Assembly (NCBI GenBank): GCA_037074615.1
Contig: CM073532.1
Coordinates: 11,043,501 to 11,107,500, forward strand
Direction: 5' to 3'
Source of the DNA: Leucaena leucocephala
Taxonomy: Eukaryota; Streptophyta; Magnoliopsida; Fabales; Fabaceae
Length of the DNA: 64,000 nt
Part shown: piece after piece, positions 34,076-44,560 of the stretch
How the letters are laid out: each line of letters begins with the position of its first letter
Numbering within the stretch: position 1 is the first letter of the stretch
Made by a program: the position numbers and the translations under genes
The notes under the pieces: model-generated
Told to the model about the DNA's origin: nothing
What the model saw: the letters and a program-made list of their open reading frames with translations, nothing else
Databases searched by the model: none

Positions 34076-34216
34076 GTGGGTGCTTAGATTTACGTCTGAG
34101 GATAATAGACGGCTCGCCCTACTCGATATTAGTATCACTTAAGAGGAAGGGAGACTTCACTCTGCCATTGAATTATGGGTGAACCCAACATCTTTTTAAA
34201 AATTTTGTACTAAAAA
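34076..34216 (+). repeat. 5'-truncated SINE copy E
   Basis: Matches the 3' two-thirds of copies C and D (gggtgcttag...ggataatagacggctcgccc... to TTTTGTACTAAAAAAAA). It starts slightly further 5' than copy B. No clear target duplication seen. Confidence 0.65.
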
Positions 34217-35105
34217 AAATCTCTCAAATATTTAATATAAAATATTTTTTTAATAGTTTTGTTTGGTCTTTAGACATTTTATAAAATGGTTAATATGCAA
34301 ATTTACCGTAAAAATTTTCAATCAAAAGCAATATTGTCACGGAAACTCTTTTGGGATCAATGTCGCCTTAAAGATTTTACAATGTAGCAATGTTACTATG
34401 TCCATTATATAGGTTAATTTTGATAAAATACGATGAGCTGATAAGTCTGTGTCATCACGTCAACATTTATAATTTATTTTTTAAAATTACTCTATCCTAT
34501 ATGGTTTTGAACAATTAAAGGTGGATAGTGAGTTTAGTAAACACCTTAAATTAATGTTCAATGATTACAGGAAAGGGGTTCACTTATTAAGTCTATACAT
34601 ATGAGAGAGGCTAGCTTATTGTTGTGGTTGGGAAATTTGCTTGTAATGCATTACACAAGTCATCCTTCATCATTTTGCATAGACAATCATGTTTATCTTC
34701 TTCACATGTATGTTGCCTATGTGATCATTTTTCATTCATTTGTTATATTGGGATTGAATGGGACGTGTATGCAAATTGATTGTTTATATCAAGTATAGTG
34801 TTATCTCAGTTTATTTTAAAAAAAAATATTTTTAAGGTACACATAATTTCTTTTAATTTTTAATTTAATATTTGTATGTTTTTATTTCCATATTAAACTC
34901 TTAATTTTACTAAATTAATACTATTGACTCATATAACTTTATTCTATTAGCAGTAGAGTAAAATTAAATGATTAAAAAAGCATAGAAAAACACGTGTACC
35001 AATGAAAATCAGTACAAGAAGATTATATGATCACACGAATTATTCAACGCCATGCACCATTAAAGAGGGAATAACGAATAAGAAAAGCAAGACACAGCAA
35101 ATTAA
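34217..35105. other. AT-rich intergenic sequence
   Basis: No recognised gene; the short frame at 34601-34798 has no domain and no supporting context. Confidence 0.4.
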
Positions 35106-35119
35106 TGCTAACATTATTG

Positions 35120-35610
35120 ATATTGGGCATGTTTGGATAAAAGTTTATAAAAAAACTTATGAAAAAAAAGTTTTTGGACACGAAAAGGACTTTTGGAGAA
35201 AAAATTATAGAAAAAAAATGGTTCTGAACAGATAAGTGTTTGAATAGTTATTACCAGAAGATTTTTTGTAATTGAAAAATTATTAGAAATAATATGAATT
35301 TATAAAAAATGAGAGATGAGAGATGAGAGAGGGTAGAGAAGAAAAAAGAGAGATAAAAGAGGAGGGAATCTGGGGAAGAGAGATGAGAGAAGATATGATA
35401 TAAGAAAAAGTAAGAGTAAAATAGTAATTGGATAGTCTATATAAGCTCTTTTACTATTCTATAAGCTATTCTCAGTAGCTTATCCAAAACCTTAGTTTTA
35501 AACCATAATTTGGTCCAAACGTCTTTTTAAACAAATATAACTGTTTGTTTTAAAATTTTTCTAAATCAAGATTTAAGCTAAAAGCTTTTTTAAAATCTAA
35601 ATTTGAGAGG
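35120..35610. repeat. MITE-like element with 'GGGCATGTTTGGATAA' end
   Basis: The left end GGGCATGTTTGGATAAAAG is followed by poly-purine/AT sequence. Complementary motifs ('agcttatccaaaaccttag') appear near 35476-35500. Consistent with a hAT-like MITE family; ends uncertain. Confidence 0.3.
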
Positions 35611-35739
35611 TTACCAAATAGCACATTGTCCAATTTCTACGTGCCAACTAAATTATTTAACCAAATTTGACCATTCACTACCAAACCTATCATCTTTTGT
35701 CAACATGATACCCCATCTTCTTCTTCTTCTTCTTCTTTT

Positions 35740-35835
35740 GATAATAAAATTTTTAAAAAGGGATTGTGCTCATCCACAATCTAAGAGTAGGATAAATTTT
35801 TTTTTCTCCTAAACGATACCCATATCCTGTAATGA
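35740..35835 (-). repeat. Short SINE copy F
   Basis: Only the 3' part of the SINE ('gattgtgctcatccacaatc' region and 'ctcctaaacgataccca') is present, in the same orientation as copies C and D. Confidence 0.5.
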
Positions 35836-35991
35836 ATCAGGTTGGAACATTTGTTTTTGCCAAAGCCCAACCCAGTCTTAGAGGTGTGGACTGTGGAGTC
35901 CTATATCTCAGTCATTTGGACTATTCGGACATTATTTTAGACAACTCAAATAGTTACAATATTTATATAAAAAAAAAAGTTACAATATTAA

Positions 35992-36256
35992 TATTCCTCT
36001 CCTTTTTAATATAAAATATATTTAACTAATTTGATTAAATTAAAAAAATTAGTTAAGATCATTAATATGAGATATTTTTGCTAAAATACCATAACTATCT
36101 TTACTAACTTACTCCTTCCATCTCTTATTAATTATTATTGAGGTAGTATCAATATGGTAATTTGAGAAAAAATTAATAAATATAAAAAATATATCTTATA
36201 TTTAAGATCAATATTAACTCTTTAATTAAGTCTTATATTAAAGACTGGAGGAGTAT
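35992..36256. repeat. Stowaway-like MITE, copy 2
   Basis: TATTCCTCTCC...ACTGGAGGAGTA at its ends, with internal sequence shared with copy 1 (e.g. 'taactaatttgattaaatta'). The inverted ends are recognisable but diverged. Confidence 0.6.
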
Positions 36257-36269
36257 TATTTAAGGGAAA

Positions 36270-36650
36270 ATTAATGGTTTGGTGTTTATAATTTTTTACT
36301 CGATTATAATTTCAATCCTTAACTTTTTTAATCTAGTGTAATTCAATCTTTATAATATTTTGACTTAGTTAAAATTTAATTCTTAAAACTTTGAGTTGAT
36401 GCAATTAGGTCCCTATAGTTTTAGCTATTCAAAATATTAATCCATTGAGTTTCAAAAAAAAAAGTTTACTACTTATAATTTTATTTTCTAAAATGTAGGG
36501 ACCAATTTTTAAATATTTAAACTATATATAGAGACTGAATTGTACTGAGTTAAAACTATAAAAATTGAGTTGTACTAAATTAATATTTAAAAACTAAATT
36601 ATGACTTAGTCAAAATTATAGGGACGAAATGATTATTATTTTTTAAATAT
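36270..36650. repeat. Palindromic AT-rich non-autonomous element remnant
   Basis: Repeated 'aggtccctatagttttag' / 'aaattatagggacgaaatg' motifs in inverted arrangement suggest a long-inverted-repeat DNA element. No coding sequence. Confidence 0.35.
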
Positions 36651-36749
36651 AAAAGCCTTATTTAAATATAAAATATTAAAATTTAATTTGAATATAATAA
36701 GATTTGAACTATTCAAGAACAATTGAACGTGTGCACTGCTATATAAACT

Positions 36750-36960
36750 TCTCATTCTTCTTCCTTACCTCCGGGGAAGACTGCCGATTACTACAAGCCC
36801 AAGTCACCGGTCTATAAGCACTCGATTTATAAACCACCCATTTACAAGTCGCTAGTTTACAAGCCACCCGTATATAAACCACCGCTGTATTATAAGCCTC
36901 CATACAAGAAGCCACCTCATGGTAAGTACCCCCCAGTAAAAGATGACATTCATGTCTAAA
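36750..36960 (+). pseudogene. Fragment of a proline-rich cell-wall protein gene (PRP-like)
   Basis: One frame reads about 67 codons of YKPP repeats, e.g. PVYKPPLYYKPPYKKPPHG, ending in DDIHV and a TAA at about 36960. Repeats of PPVYK type are typical of plant repetitive proline-rich or extensin-like wall proteins. No start codon or signal peptide is found in frame upstream, and only the C-terminal part is present. I read it as a gene fragment. A spliced last exon of a real gene remains possible. Confidence 0.55.
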
Positions 36961-36983
36961 GGCTTTCAAAGAGATGATGTGTA

Positions 36984-36986
<3 letters not shown>

Positions 36987-37016
<30 letters not shown>
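36987..37016. repeat. (TG)n microsatellite
   Basis: About 15 TG dinucleotides directly after the PRP fragment. Confidence 0.95.
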
Positions 37017-37017
<1 letters not shown>

Positions 37018-37065
37018 TTGCTAAATAAGAGCTTCAGAAATCCTTTGCTTCAAGGATTTACAAGT

Positions 37066-37158
37066 GTAGGTTGAGCTACCTTACTGAAGCATGATTATAT
37101 CTATGGTTACTGAGAGCATTGTGATTACACAATTCTCAGTAACCATGGTAGGTTGAGC
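37066..37158. repeat. Foldback flanked by 11-bp direct repeat
   Basis: GTAGGTTGAGC at 37066-37076 and 37148-37158 bracket a segment with a perfect 13-bp stem (ATGGTTACTGAGA at 37103 pairs with the sequence ending 37146). An inner ATTGTG/CACAAT stem closes a 4-base loop. It may be a small foldback transposon; transcription is unknown. Confidence 0.6.
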
Positions 37159-37159
37159 C

Positions 37160-38232
37160 TGAAAGTTTTTCTCTAATTCTATAAACAACTTGCCTTTTGC
37201 AACTATCTATTTATTCTATAACATTATTCAATTCATTCTTCTTTAATTCTTTTGAATGCTTCTGCATCCACTTTTCTTTATATAAAAAATCTAAAATTAG
37301 ATTCTCCATATTTGAGTTAAAGAGTAATTATTTCCTACTACTCATATATTATGAAGTTCTATCAGCATTCTAGAAATAAACAGATTAGAGGTTTACCTGA
37401 GTATGGGTCCAGCACCCTTCCTTCAATCCTTTGTCGTTTCAATTTCTTTTCCTCACCTTCTCGAGCTCTACTCTGTCTCTGGCAACTTGTCCAAACGCCT
37501 ATCCTTCGACTTCAACGGACTCTCTAGCCAAACAGGATCCAAGGCTTACGTCTTTTGGAATTGAAACTCAATACTAAAAGGATATTCAAAAAATGCCGGA
37601 CACACACATGGTGTGATCTCAATCTCTCATCTCTCAAAAGCTGAAGATAATAACATATGAGACTCAGAAATAAAAACTCTTTATTTACTTAGGCTATCGC
37701 CATTATACAGACTCTCATAGGCTCTCTAAGCTAGTTTGTCAGAAAGAACCGTCTGCTTAGAGCTTCAACTTCTGAAATTAAATAGACGCACTAGAGTTTG
37801 AAAACTCCAGTTCACATTTTCCCCTAGTTAACTAACTAGAGTTACTTTTTAAATCTTTAGGAAGGTCACAGGTCGACTGCTCAAAAGATTCTTTTCTCTT
37901 TTTCTATTGTCGGCCGTTTTGCTTTTTCTTTTGTCGGTAGCTATCTTTTCATTCTTGTGGGTAGCTACTTTTGACACATGGGACACATATGATTGTCCTT
38001 TTTCTTTATCTGCAACAGTTGGCATAAGATTCTTCTTGCTTTTTCACTGGAACTGACATCACCCGTACATACTTTTCTTGAGTAAGCAGTAATTTGGGCC
38101 AGAGTTCCTTTAAGCATCTTTTGCTTTTTTTCTCTCAAGTATGACTTGGGCTGTACTGCAAGAGTAAACCCACGCTTGATTTTGCTGAACCTCATTTTCT
38201 AGCTAGTCCAGATAGGGTAGGTAGCTAGCAAC
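37160..38232 (-). other. Non-coding flank downstream of the viral ORF, possible viral intergenic region
   Basis: In related viruses the region 3' of the last ORF holds the promoter and leader. Here the sequence includes a minus-strand AATAAAGAG motif near 37681. No convincing initiator-tRNA primer site was found. The small frame at 37965-38195 begins just after the 341-aa viral ORF and ends CPMCQK. It may be a displaced tail of that protein, but I cannot tell. Confidence 0.35.
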
Positions 38233-39258
38233 TCATCTGGTTATGATGAATTCTTCATTGAATTCAGGAACCTTGGTAGGTTGAGTTTGCTGTAATCTCA
38301 CACGTGCTTTGTCTGGAATAAGCTTGATTCTAATCAGTTCTTGGCGGTTGAATTTTAATTCTGGAGCTACTGAGAAGAACTTTAGACATTTTAATTTATC
38401 AAAAGCTCCAAAGCTTTTTGCTGCCTTTTGGATAGCTGATGGCAAATATTTTAAACATTCCAAATTATTATAATAAAGAACGTCAAAAAACCCAAAATCA
38501 TATAATATTTTGATGATACTAGGGCTTGCTGTGTCTGGAAGAATAACTCGAGGATATAGGCTATTGTTTTCTATGGGCATAGTCTTTACTGATTCTTCAT
38601 TATTTCCTGAGTAGACTATGTCAAATACTTCTTTGTAATTTTTTAGAAATTCTTCATTACTTAGAGTATTTTCTGGTAATGGTGGGAAGTTCTTTCGATG
38701 TGGCACCATAGTTGCTTCTTTGAATGATACCTGCACTTTTCCTGCAAATGAATTTTGATTTTGAGGCTTCTTGCCTTCTTTTCTCTCTCTTAAAAGTAAC
38801 TCCTTTACGTCTTTTAATGGATCTTCTTCTTCAAGAAGAAGTGTAGTCTCACTCTGGTTATTAACCGGAGATTTTATCAAATCTTCTTTGACCTGTGCTA
38901 CTTCTTCCAGTGGGGAAAAGGTTGTTGCAGAAAGTAGTTTTACAACTTTATTTCCCTTTTTGGGTTTAGACATTTCGTCTATCTTTTTCTCACTCTTGAT
39001 ATAACAAGAATCTGCCATATCTTTTAATTCTTGATCCAATTCGAGATTATAATCAATCTCAGGGCTGAATCCTAGTAAATTATATAACTCCTTGCCCATA
39101 CTTCCAATCTGTTCTTCCAAGGATTGAACTTCTTTTTCTTTTTGGATAAGCTTCTGTAAGAGCTCATCTCTTTGTTTTCTGACTACAGCATATGCAGCCT
39201 CTTGCATCTTTAAGACATTGATTCTTTCAAGGACTATTTTCTTGAAGCTGGTCTCCAT
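38233..39258 (-). CDS. Endogenous viral ORF, transactivator/viroplasmin-like (uncertain)
   Basis: An open 341-aa frame starting METSFKKIVLERIN. Its N-terminal third is coiled-coil rich (residues ~5-65). The middle is charged (EEEDPLKDVKELLLRER), and the C-terminal half is a more globular region. It sits just downstream of the RNase H remnant, where cavemovirus-like genomes encode the transactivator/inclusion-body protein. Position and general character suggest that role. I saw no diagnostic motif, so function is inferred. It is the only large viral frame still open, although its neighbours are broken. Confidence 0.55.
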   Translation of the reverse strand: METSFKKIVLERINVLKMQEAAYAVVRKQRDELLQKLIQKEKEVQSLEEQIGSMGKELYNLLGFSPEIDYNLELDQELKDMADSCYIKSEKKIDEMSKPKKGNKVVKLLSATTFSPLEEVAQVKEDLIKSPVNNQSETTLLLEEEDPLKDVKELLLRERKEGKKPQNQNSFAGKVQVSFKEATMVPHRKNFPPLPENTLSNEEFLKNYKEVFDIVYSGNNEESVKTMPIENNSLYPRVILPDTASPSIIKILYDFGFFDVLYYNNLECLKYLPSAIQKAAKSFGAFDKLKCLKFFSVAPELKFNRQELIRIKLIPDKARVRLQQTQPTKVPEFNEEFIITR

Positions 39259-39261
39259 ATC

Positions 39262-39935
39262 TGCTCAAAAAGTCAGCTAAGCAATTTTGTTTACCTTTAA
39301 TTATTACAACTTTAAAGGAATAACAAGAAAAGAATACACTCCATCGTGTTCTTCTCCTTAATGCAATAGCATCAGGACATTTTTTTCTCTATAAAAGCCT
39401 TTACCTAAGAATTATCAGTCTGAACTTCAAATTCTTTTGAGACAATCCATTGTTCAAACTTCTTTATAGCCTTAATGACAGCAAGAGTTTCTTTTTCATT
39501 GATGTCATAGTTTATTTCTGCTCCTGTAAATTTACTAGATGCATATGAAACTACAGGATTTACTTTATTATCTTTTATTCTTAACACTACTCCCCAATTT
39601 ATATCAGAAGCATCTGTTTGAATAAAAAGATAATCGTCTTCTTATGGAATTTGTACCGGAACTGCAGTTTCACAGATAATTATTTTTACCTTTTCTAGTT
39701 CCTTTGTATCCTTTTCGGTCCATTCGAAAGGCTTTTTCCCTCTTAACTTTGACTGTAATTTTTCTCTTATTTTAGAACAATAAGGAATAAATTCTTGGGC
39801 ATAATTTATTATCCCTAATATTTGTTCTAATTGTTTTCTTTCTTTAAGAATATTAAGAAATATTTTTATAGAATTAATGATATTTTCTAATAATTCTATT
39901 TTTCCATTTCCTATTTTTCTTCCAAGAAATTCTAT
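39262..39935 (-). pseudogene. Endogenous viral RNase H / RT connection remnant
   Basis: The open piece at 39405-39587 contains SYASSKFTGAEINYDINEKE and ends VQTDNS, the RNase H core block with an acidic residue near its end. An upstream piece carries QTDAS. A stop follows TDNS, and one more stop interrupts the linker. The homologue would degrade RNA during viral reverse transcription. Confidence 0.75.
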
Positions 39936-39937
39936 TT

Positions 39938-40130
39938 CTTTCTTTTTTTTTGTTGCCTACCTGATTCACCGAAGCTTTGCTCCGACTACATTCGGATCCG
40001 ACCCGCGTCGCGCACCTGGCTATGGTGGGTGAGTCTCCCAACGGGAATTTTCTGCATATGCCAAGGCTCAAACTCGAGACATCGCTTAAGCGATACCAAG
40101 CCGCTTACCACTCGGACCAACCCCGTTGGT
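39938..40130 (-). repeat. tRNA-derived SINE inserted in the viral RT, 14-bp target duplication
   Basis: AAGAAATTCTATTT at 39924-39937 is repeated at 40131-40144. On the minus strand the 193-bp insert begins ACCAACGGGGTTGG. It shows pol III A-box-like GTCCGAGTGGTAAG and B-box-like GAGTTTGAGCC, and ends in an A/G-rich tail. It interrupts the reverse-transcriptase domain. It is neither family A-F nor the one at 33361. Confidence 0.9.
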
Positions 40131-40144
40131 AAGAAATTCTATTT

Positions 40145-41298
40145 TTGTTTGTCCAATTATTGCTTTCTTTTTTAAAATAACTAGTCCATTTTCTTTTGCT
40201 TTCATTGCAAACACAAATAAATGTTTTTTATGATCTTGCTCATTTTCTGAATATACTAAAATATCATCAATATAGACTATTATAAAATGATGATATTTAT
40301 TGAATATTCTATCCATTCTTTCTTGAAAGATAGAAGGACTTGTTTTCAATCCCATAGGCAATACATTCCATTCGTAGTGCCCATTTGGTACAGAGATGCT
40401 GTGTATTCTCTACATTCTTGTTTTAATTTTATTTGAAAAAACCCTGATTTACAATCAAACTTGCAAATATTTTAGCATTTTGGATTTTATCAAAAAGAAT
40501 ATCTTTTCTAGGAATATAATAAGTATTAGCTTTAACTACTGCATTTAAAGGCTTGTAGTTAAGAACTAATCTTAGTTCTCCTCTTTTTATTTTTGAATAA
40601 TTTCTCACTAAAAATCCTGGACAATTCCAAGGACTTTGAGAGGCTCTTATTAATCCTAATTTGAGATTCTTCTCAATAATGGGAGGAAATTCTTTTAAAT
40701 CTTGTTTAGAATATCTCATAGGTTTTTCATAAACCGGTTTCTTTGCTAATACTTCAATTTTTGCTATATAATTGCATCTATTAGAAAAGGCTCTTGGATT
40801 TTCTTCAAAAACATCTTCTAATGCTTTTTGCAGATTAGATGTTATTTCAAAATTTTTTATTATACCTAAATCACCATGCTGGGCTTGCGCACTTTGATGG
40901 GAGTAAGTATAATGATGCCTATAAGGTTTTATCAATAAAGGCACTATTATAGGTGTTTGACAATGTGTTTTTGCAAAGAAGTATTTACTTTTAAAAATAA
41001 ATTCGCTAAACACTTGTCTTAATACTTTCATTCCTAATATAAGATCGCAACCAACATTAGGATTATAATAGAATCCAGTTACTCTAAACTGAATATTTTG
41101 TATTTCTAATAAAAGATGTTCATATCCTTTTTTATATTCTGTTGAGTTTTGGTTCACATCCAATGCAACTTTAACCGTAAGATTATCAAACTCTTTGATT
41201 TTTCTTGAAATCAAATTTATTGTACAACATGTATCTATTAATCCATGAAATAGTTTGTTATTTATTTTTATTGCAATATAGGGAGTTTCCCTAATCAC
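40145..41298 (-). pseudogene. Endogenous viral protease and reverse transcriptase remnants
   Basis: At 41298-40429 a retropepsin region appears with its active-site triplet changed from DTG to DTC (LIDTCCTINLI). An RT N-terminal region follows (YYIPRKDILFDKIQNAK). After a frame break, 40361-40086 holds RT palm sequence with the catalytic YIDDILVYS block. The SINE cuts this domain. Protease would process the polyprotein and RT would copy viral RNA; both are disabled in this copy. Confidence 0.8.
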
Positions 41299-42500
41299 AT
41301 CTGTTGATCATGAAGTCATTTATTTTTACATAATTATTTGCTAACACACATTGATGTGTTTGCAAAAAGTCTTGTCCTAATACTATGCTAGTATTAGATT
41401 GTAATAATTCAAATGTATGAATTATTCTTTGCTCTTTTCCTGTAGAATCAATAAATAAACATATTAATTCTACTTCTTCTTCTACTTGTGAGGTAGTAGT
41501 AAGACTAGTTTGATATATCCTAGGCTGATGTAGCTTTCTAGGTTCATTCCATTTTACTAATTCTGGAATTATATGACTATGAGTAACAATAGTATTAATC
41601 ATAGCATTTTGAAAATTTATATCTTCATTCAAGATAGAATTTTTTATTATGAAGGGCTTTAGTTCTGTATTACTAGAACTGGAAGCTTCTTCTGGGATTC
41701 TGGGAATATCTAATGACATTCTTTGTGGTTCTCTAATCATTAACTGTGTATTATTTCTAATACTTAATAATTGTTGTCCAAACTGTAATCTAGGGGTTCC
41801 TAAATTATTTTCTTTATTTCTGTTTTGTTCGTCAGATAGAATTTCTTCAAGACTAATGCATGTTCTAAATACATTAGGTATAGTCATTGTGTCTCTTACA
41901 CATTTTTTTGACTATATGTGATTTTGTAAATGCATACAAAAATCTTGCTTCTATAGTTAAGACATCTGATCCTTGAATCATGTCTATCCCACTTAATTTA
42001 TAACAAAGCTTTATAACTCTACTTTTATTCTTGTCTCTAGTAATAATACTAAAGTCTAAAAATATGGTAAATTTTAGTTTATGATAAATTAGATTTTCTA
42101 AAATTACACCTAATAAACTGGATTTTATTTTATCTGTTATTCTATCATCCATTAGATAGATTTGTATAGGAGTGTTTATTCCCTTTTTAAAACATCATTT
42201 TATTATTATTTCTACTGCTCCAATATAAATATCGGAAACATTATCATCTCTTATTTTTGACAATTCTTCTTGAATTATCGACTCTGAAAATAATGGAATC
42301 TCTGAGCTTCCACTTAAAGCTTAAGTTATTTCCACTTTTTTTTAATCATTCTTTTTACAAAATATTGTTCTTTATATTTTGTAAAGGACGATAAAAGTCT
42401 TGACTTAAAAACATCTTTTGGTTCTAAGGTTAAGACTTCTTTATTTATTCTTTCAGAAAGTATAGGGTCAAATATTATAGTTTCTTTATTCATATTCTGA
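41299..42500 (-). pseudogene. Endogenous viral movement-protein remnant
   Basis: At 42152-41874 the frame carries LLGVILENLIYHKLKFTI and YAFTKSHIV, matching the caulimovirid 30K-type movement-protein core. The region upstream (to about 42500) has more of it with stops. A downstream frame to 41291 carries a proline/serine-rich C-terminal region. In the living virus this protein forms tubules for cell-to-cell spread. Confidence 0.7.
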
Positions 42501-42554
42501 CTTCGAACTTTCTTCTTCTGAACTTTCTTCTGTTATTTCATATATACTCTCGTC

Positions 42555-43438
42555 TCATGAGTATACTTCTTCTCCTTCTTCACACAGATATAAATTAAAT
42601 TGATTTACCCTTGTTTCTAACACTTTTGTTTTTTCTGTATTTTTCTTTTTCTTAAGATATTCATTGGCATAACGTCCTTCTTCTTGACATATAAAGCATG
42701 TACATTTTTTCTTTGGTGGTCTTTTGTATTTCTTATTGGATCTTTTCCAATATCCATTTTTTGGTCTTCTTTTATAATTTTTATTTCTTTTAAAAATCTT
42801 CCATTTTTTCTTATAGTTTTTAAATCTTTTATTCATTTTTCTTTCTTCACATCCCCATGTGGTTCTTTAAAATTTTTACAACAAAGTTTTTTCTTTGTCA
42901 TCCATTTATCCATTTTTCTATACATTTGTGACTCTTCACATTGTTTTTCAAACCAATACTTTATCCAAGCAGCTTTTCTACCTAGAGTATCAATTATAGT
43001 ACTATTTTCTTGATCTTTTAAATCTTTTTTATATTCTTTTTTCATTTTTGATCTCCATGGTTTTTTAATTTTATCAAAGATTAATTGGGAATATGTTCTA
43101 TATTCTTCATCTATTGGTACTCCAAAATATCCTCTATACCAAATTTCTTTAAATTGGCATATGTATTCTTGGTAATAACATGGATTACATAATCTTAATT
43201 GAGCTAATTTTAGTTTAGCTTCTTCTTTTTTACTATGTCTATAGTCTTCTTCAGATTGCTTTAATTGAGTACCAACAAACTCCCAATAAAGCACTGATTC
43301 TAGTCTTATTAACATATCTTTAGTATTTTCTACTGTTAAGATATGATCTTTTACTTTAGGTTGAATATTTTGAAAGTAATAATCTACATTTCCACTAGTA
43401 GTCGTGGTCATGAAGTTATAAGCCTTCTTTTTATCCAT
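42555..43438 (-). pseudogene. Endogenous viral coat-protein remnant
   Basis: The 43438-42833 frame has the coat-protein core (e.g. LRLCNPCYYQEYICQFKE). The next frame (42836-42555) is a Lys/Arg-rich tail with a C-x-C-x2-C knuckle (CTCFICQEEGRY). The expected His and last Cys of the CCHC knuckle are replaced, so metal binding is probably lost. A frame shift separates the two pieces. Confidence 0.75.
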
Positions 43439-43474
43439 TCCTTGCTGGATTATTATTGAAGTATTTTCTTTTAT

Positions 43475-44560
43475 CTATTGGGATATTTTTTCTTCTGTTT
43501 TTTCTTCACAATCTAAATTCAATATTACCCCTGCAGGTTTTACTGGTTCTAAAGGATTGTTTATTGGTTCATATTTTAAAGTTCTTTCTTTATATCTTTC
43601 TGTAGGGATATACCTATCTACATATCTTGCTTTGCTTTTTATTCTTTCTTCATGCCAGAAGAAGTCTGGTGTATGCATAATGCTATAGTCATTTATACTA
43701 TAACCTCCTGGTAGTTCTTCTTCCTTTACTTTTTTTACTTTTTTCTTCTTTTAATATTTTCTCTTCTTTATTTTCTTCTGTATTTTTTTACATTTATACT
43801 ATAGTCATTTCTTCGGCCTGTGATTCTATTCTTAAATATTCTTCTATATGTAAATCTAATTTTTTAGTTTCTTCATTATCACTTATTGAAGAAATTTCTG
43901 TTTTTTCTTCTAGAAAAAATTCTCTTTTTTCATTACTTATTTCTTTTAATTTTTTCCATTGCTCAAATTCTCTTTGAAGTTTTTCTTCTTTTTATTTTTC
44001 TTTAAACTTTAAAAATTCTTTAAATAATTCTTTGTTTTCATCGGACTTTGGTTTTTCCCATTCATCCATATAATATTTTCTATTTCTTCCTAGCTTTTCT
44101 ATTTCTCTAAAGAATTCTGATATCGGAGATATTGATTCATTTTTAAATAATTTTTCTTCTTCTACTTGAGTTCTTATACTTTCTCCTTCTAGCCTTATTT
44201 GTTTTGAAATTAGGCTTAATTTTTTTGAGATGATTTTTATATGAGCATTTATATCATTGGTAGTTGCTGTTTTACCTATAATAAGTTTTTGAAGCTCTTT
44301 TCTATGAATTTCTCTTTCTATTTGTTGTCTTTCGAATTATAACTTATCCATTCAGGGTACTTAAATTTTGTTCAATTGGTATTCCTAATACTTCTGCCAT
44401 ATTAGAAAGTATTTCTTTTAGACTTTCCTTAATTTCGTCTAAATTTTTCTCTTGTTTATTTAGTCTTTTATTAAGACTATTCCAGCTTATTTGCTTTTTT
44501 TTTTATTTTTCTTTTCTCAATTTTCTTCTTATCCAAATATAAAAAAATTATGTTCAATGA
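43475..44560 (-). pseudogene. N-terminal acidic/coiled-coil part of endogenous viral ORF1
   Basis: Lys/Glu-rich, largely coiled-coil-like sequence with many stops and frameshifts. It includes the open stretch 43678-43475 (MHTPDFFWHEERIK) and an MAEVLGIPIEQNL start candidate near 44400. This corresponds to the low-conservation N-terminal part of the coat/movement polyprotein. Confidence 0.5.

Larger units (their letters stand above)
38233..44560 (-). mobile_element. Endogenous caulimovirid (plant pararetrovirus), cavemovirus/solendovirus-like
   Basis: On the minus strand the order is coat protein with a zinc-knuckle remnant, movement protein, retropepsin, reverse transcriptase, RNase H, then a separate C-terminal-region ORF. 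Coat and movement regions in one ORF, followed by a polymerase ORF and then a transactivator-like ORF, is the layout of Cavemovirus and Solendovirus. There is no integrase and no LTR, so this is an integrated viral copy, not a retrotransposon. Stops, frameshifts, mutated catalytic motifs and a SINE insertion make it inactive as it stands. Confidence 0.85.

Noticed and set aside
39874..40071. 66-aa frame MSLGICRKFPLGDSP
   Set aside because: It lies inside the SINE inserted in the viral RT and is not viral or host coding.
40020..40130. A functional tRNA gene
   Set aside because: The A/B-box-like motifs belong to a SINE with target duplications and an A-rich tail. No cloverleaf is evident.
38233..44560. 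Ty3/gypsy retrotransposon
   Set aside because: No integrase and no LTRs were seen, and coat and movement-protein-like regions are present. A caulimovirid fits better.
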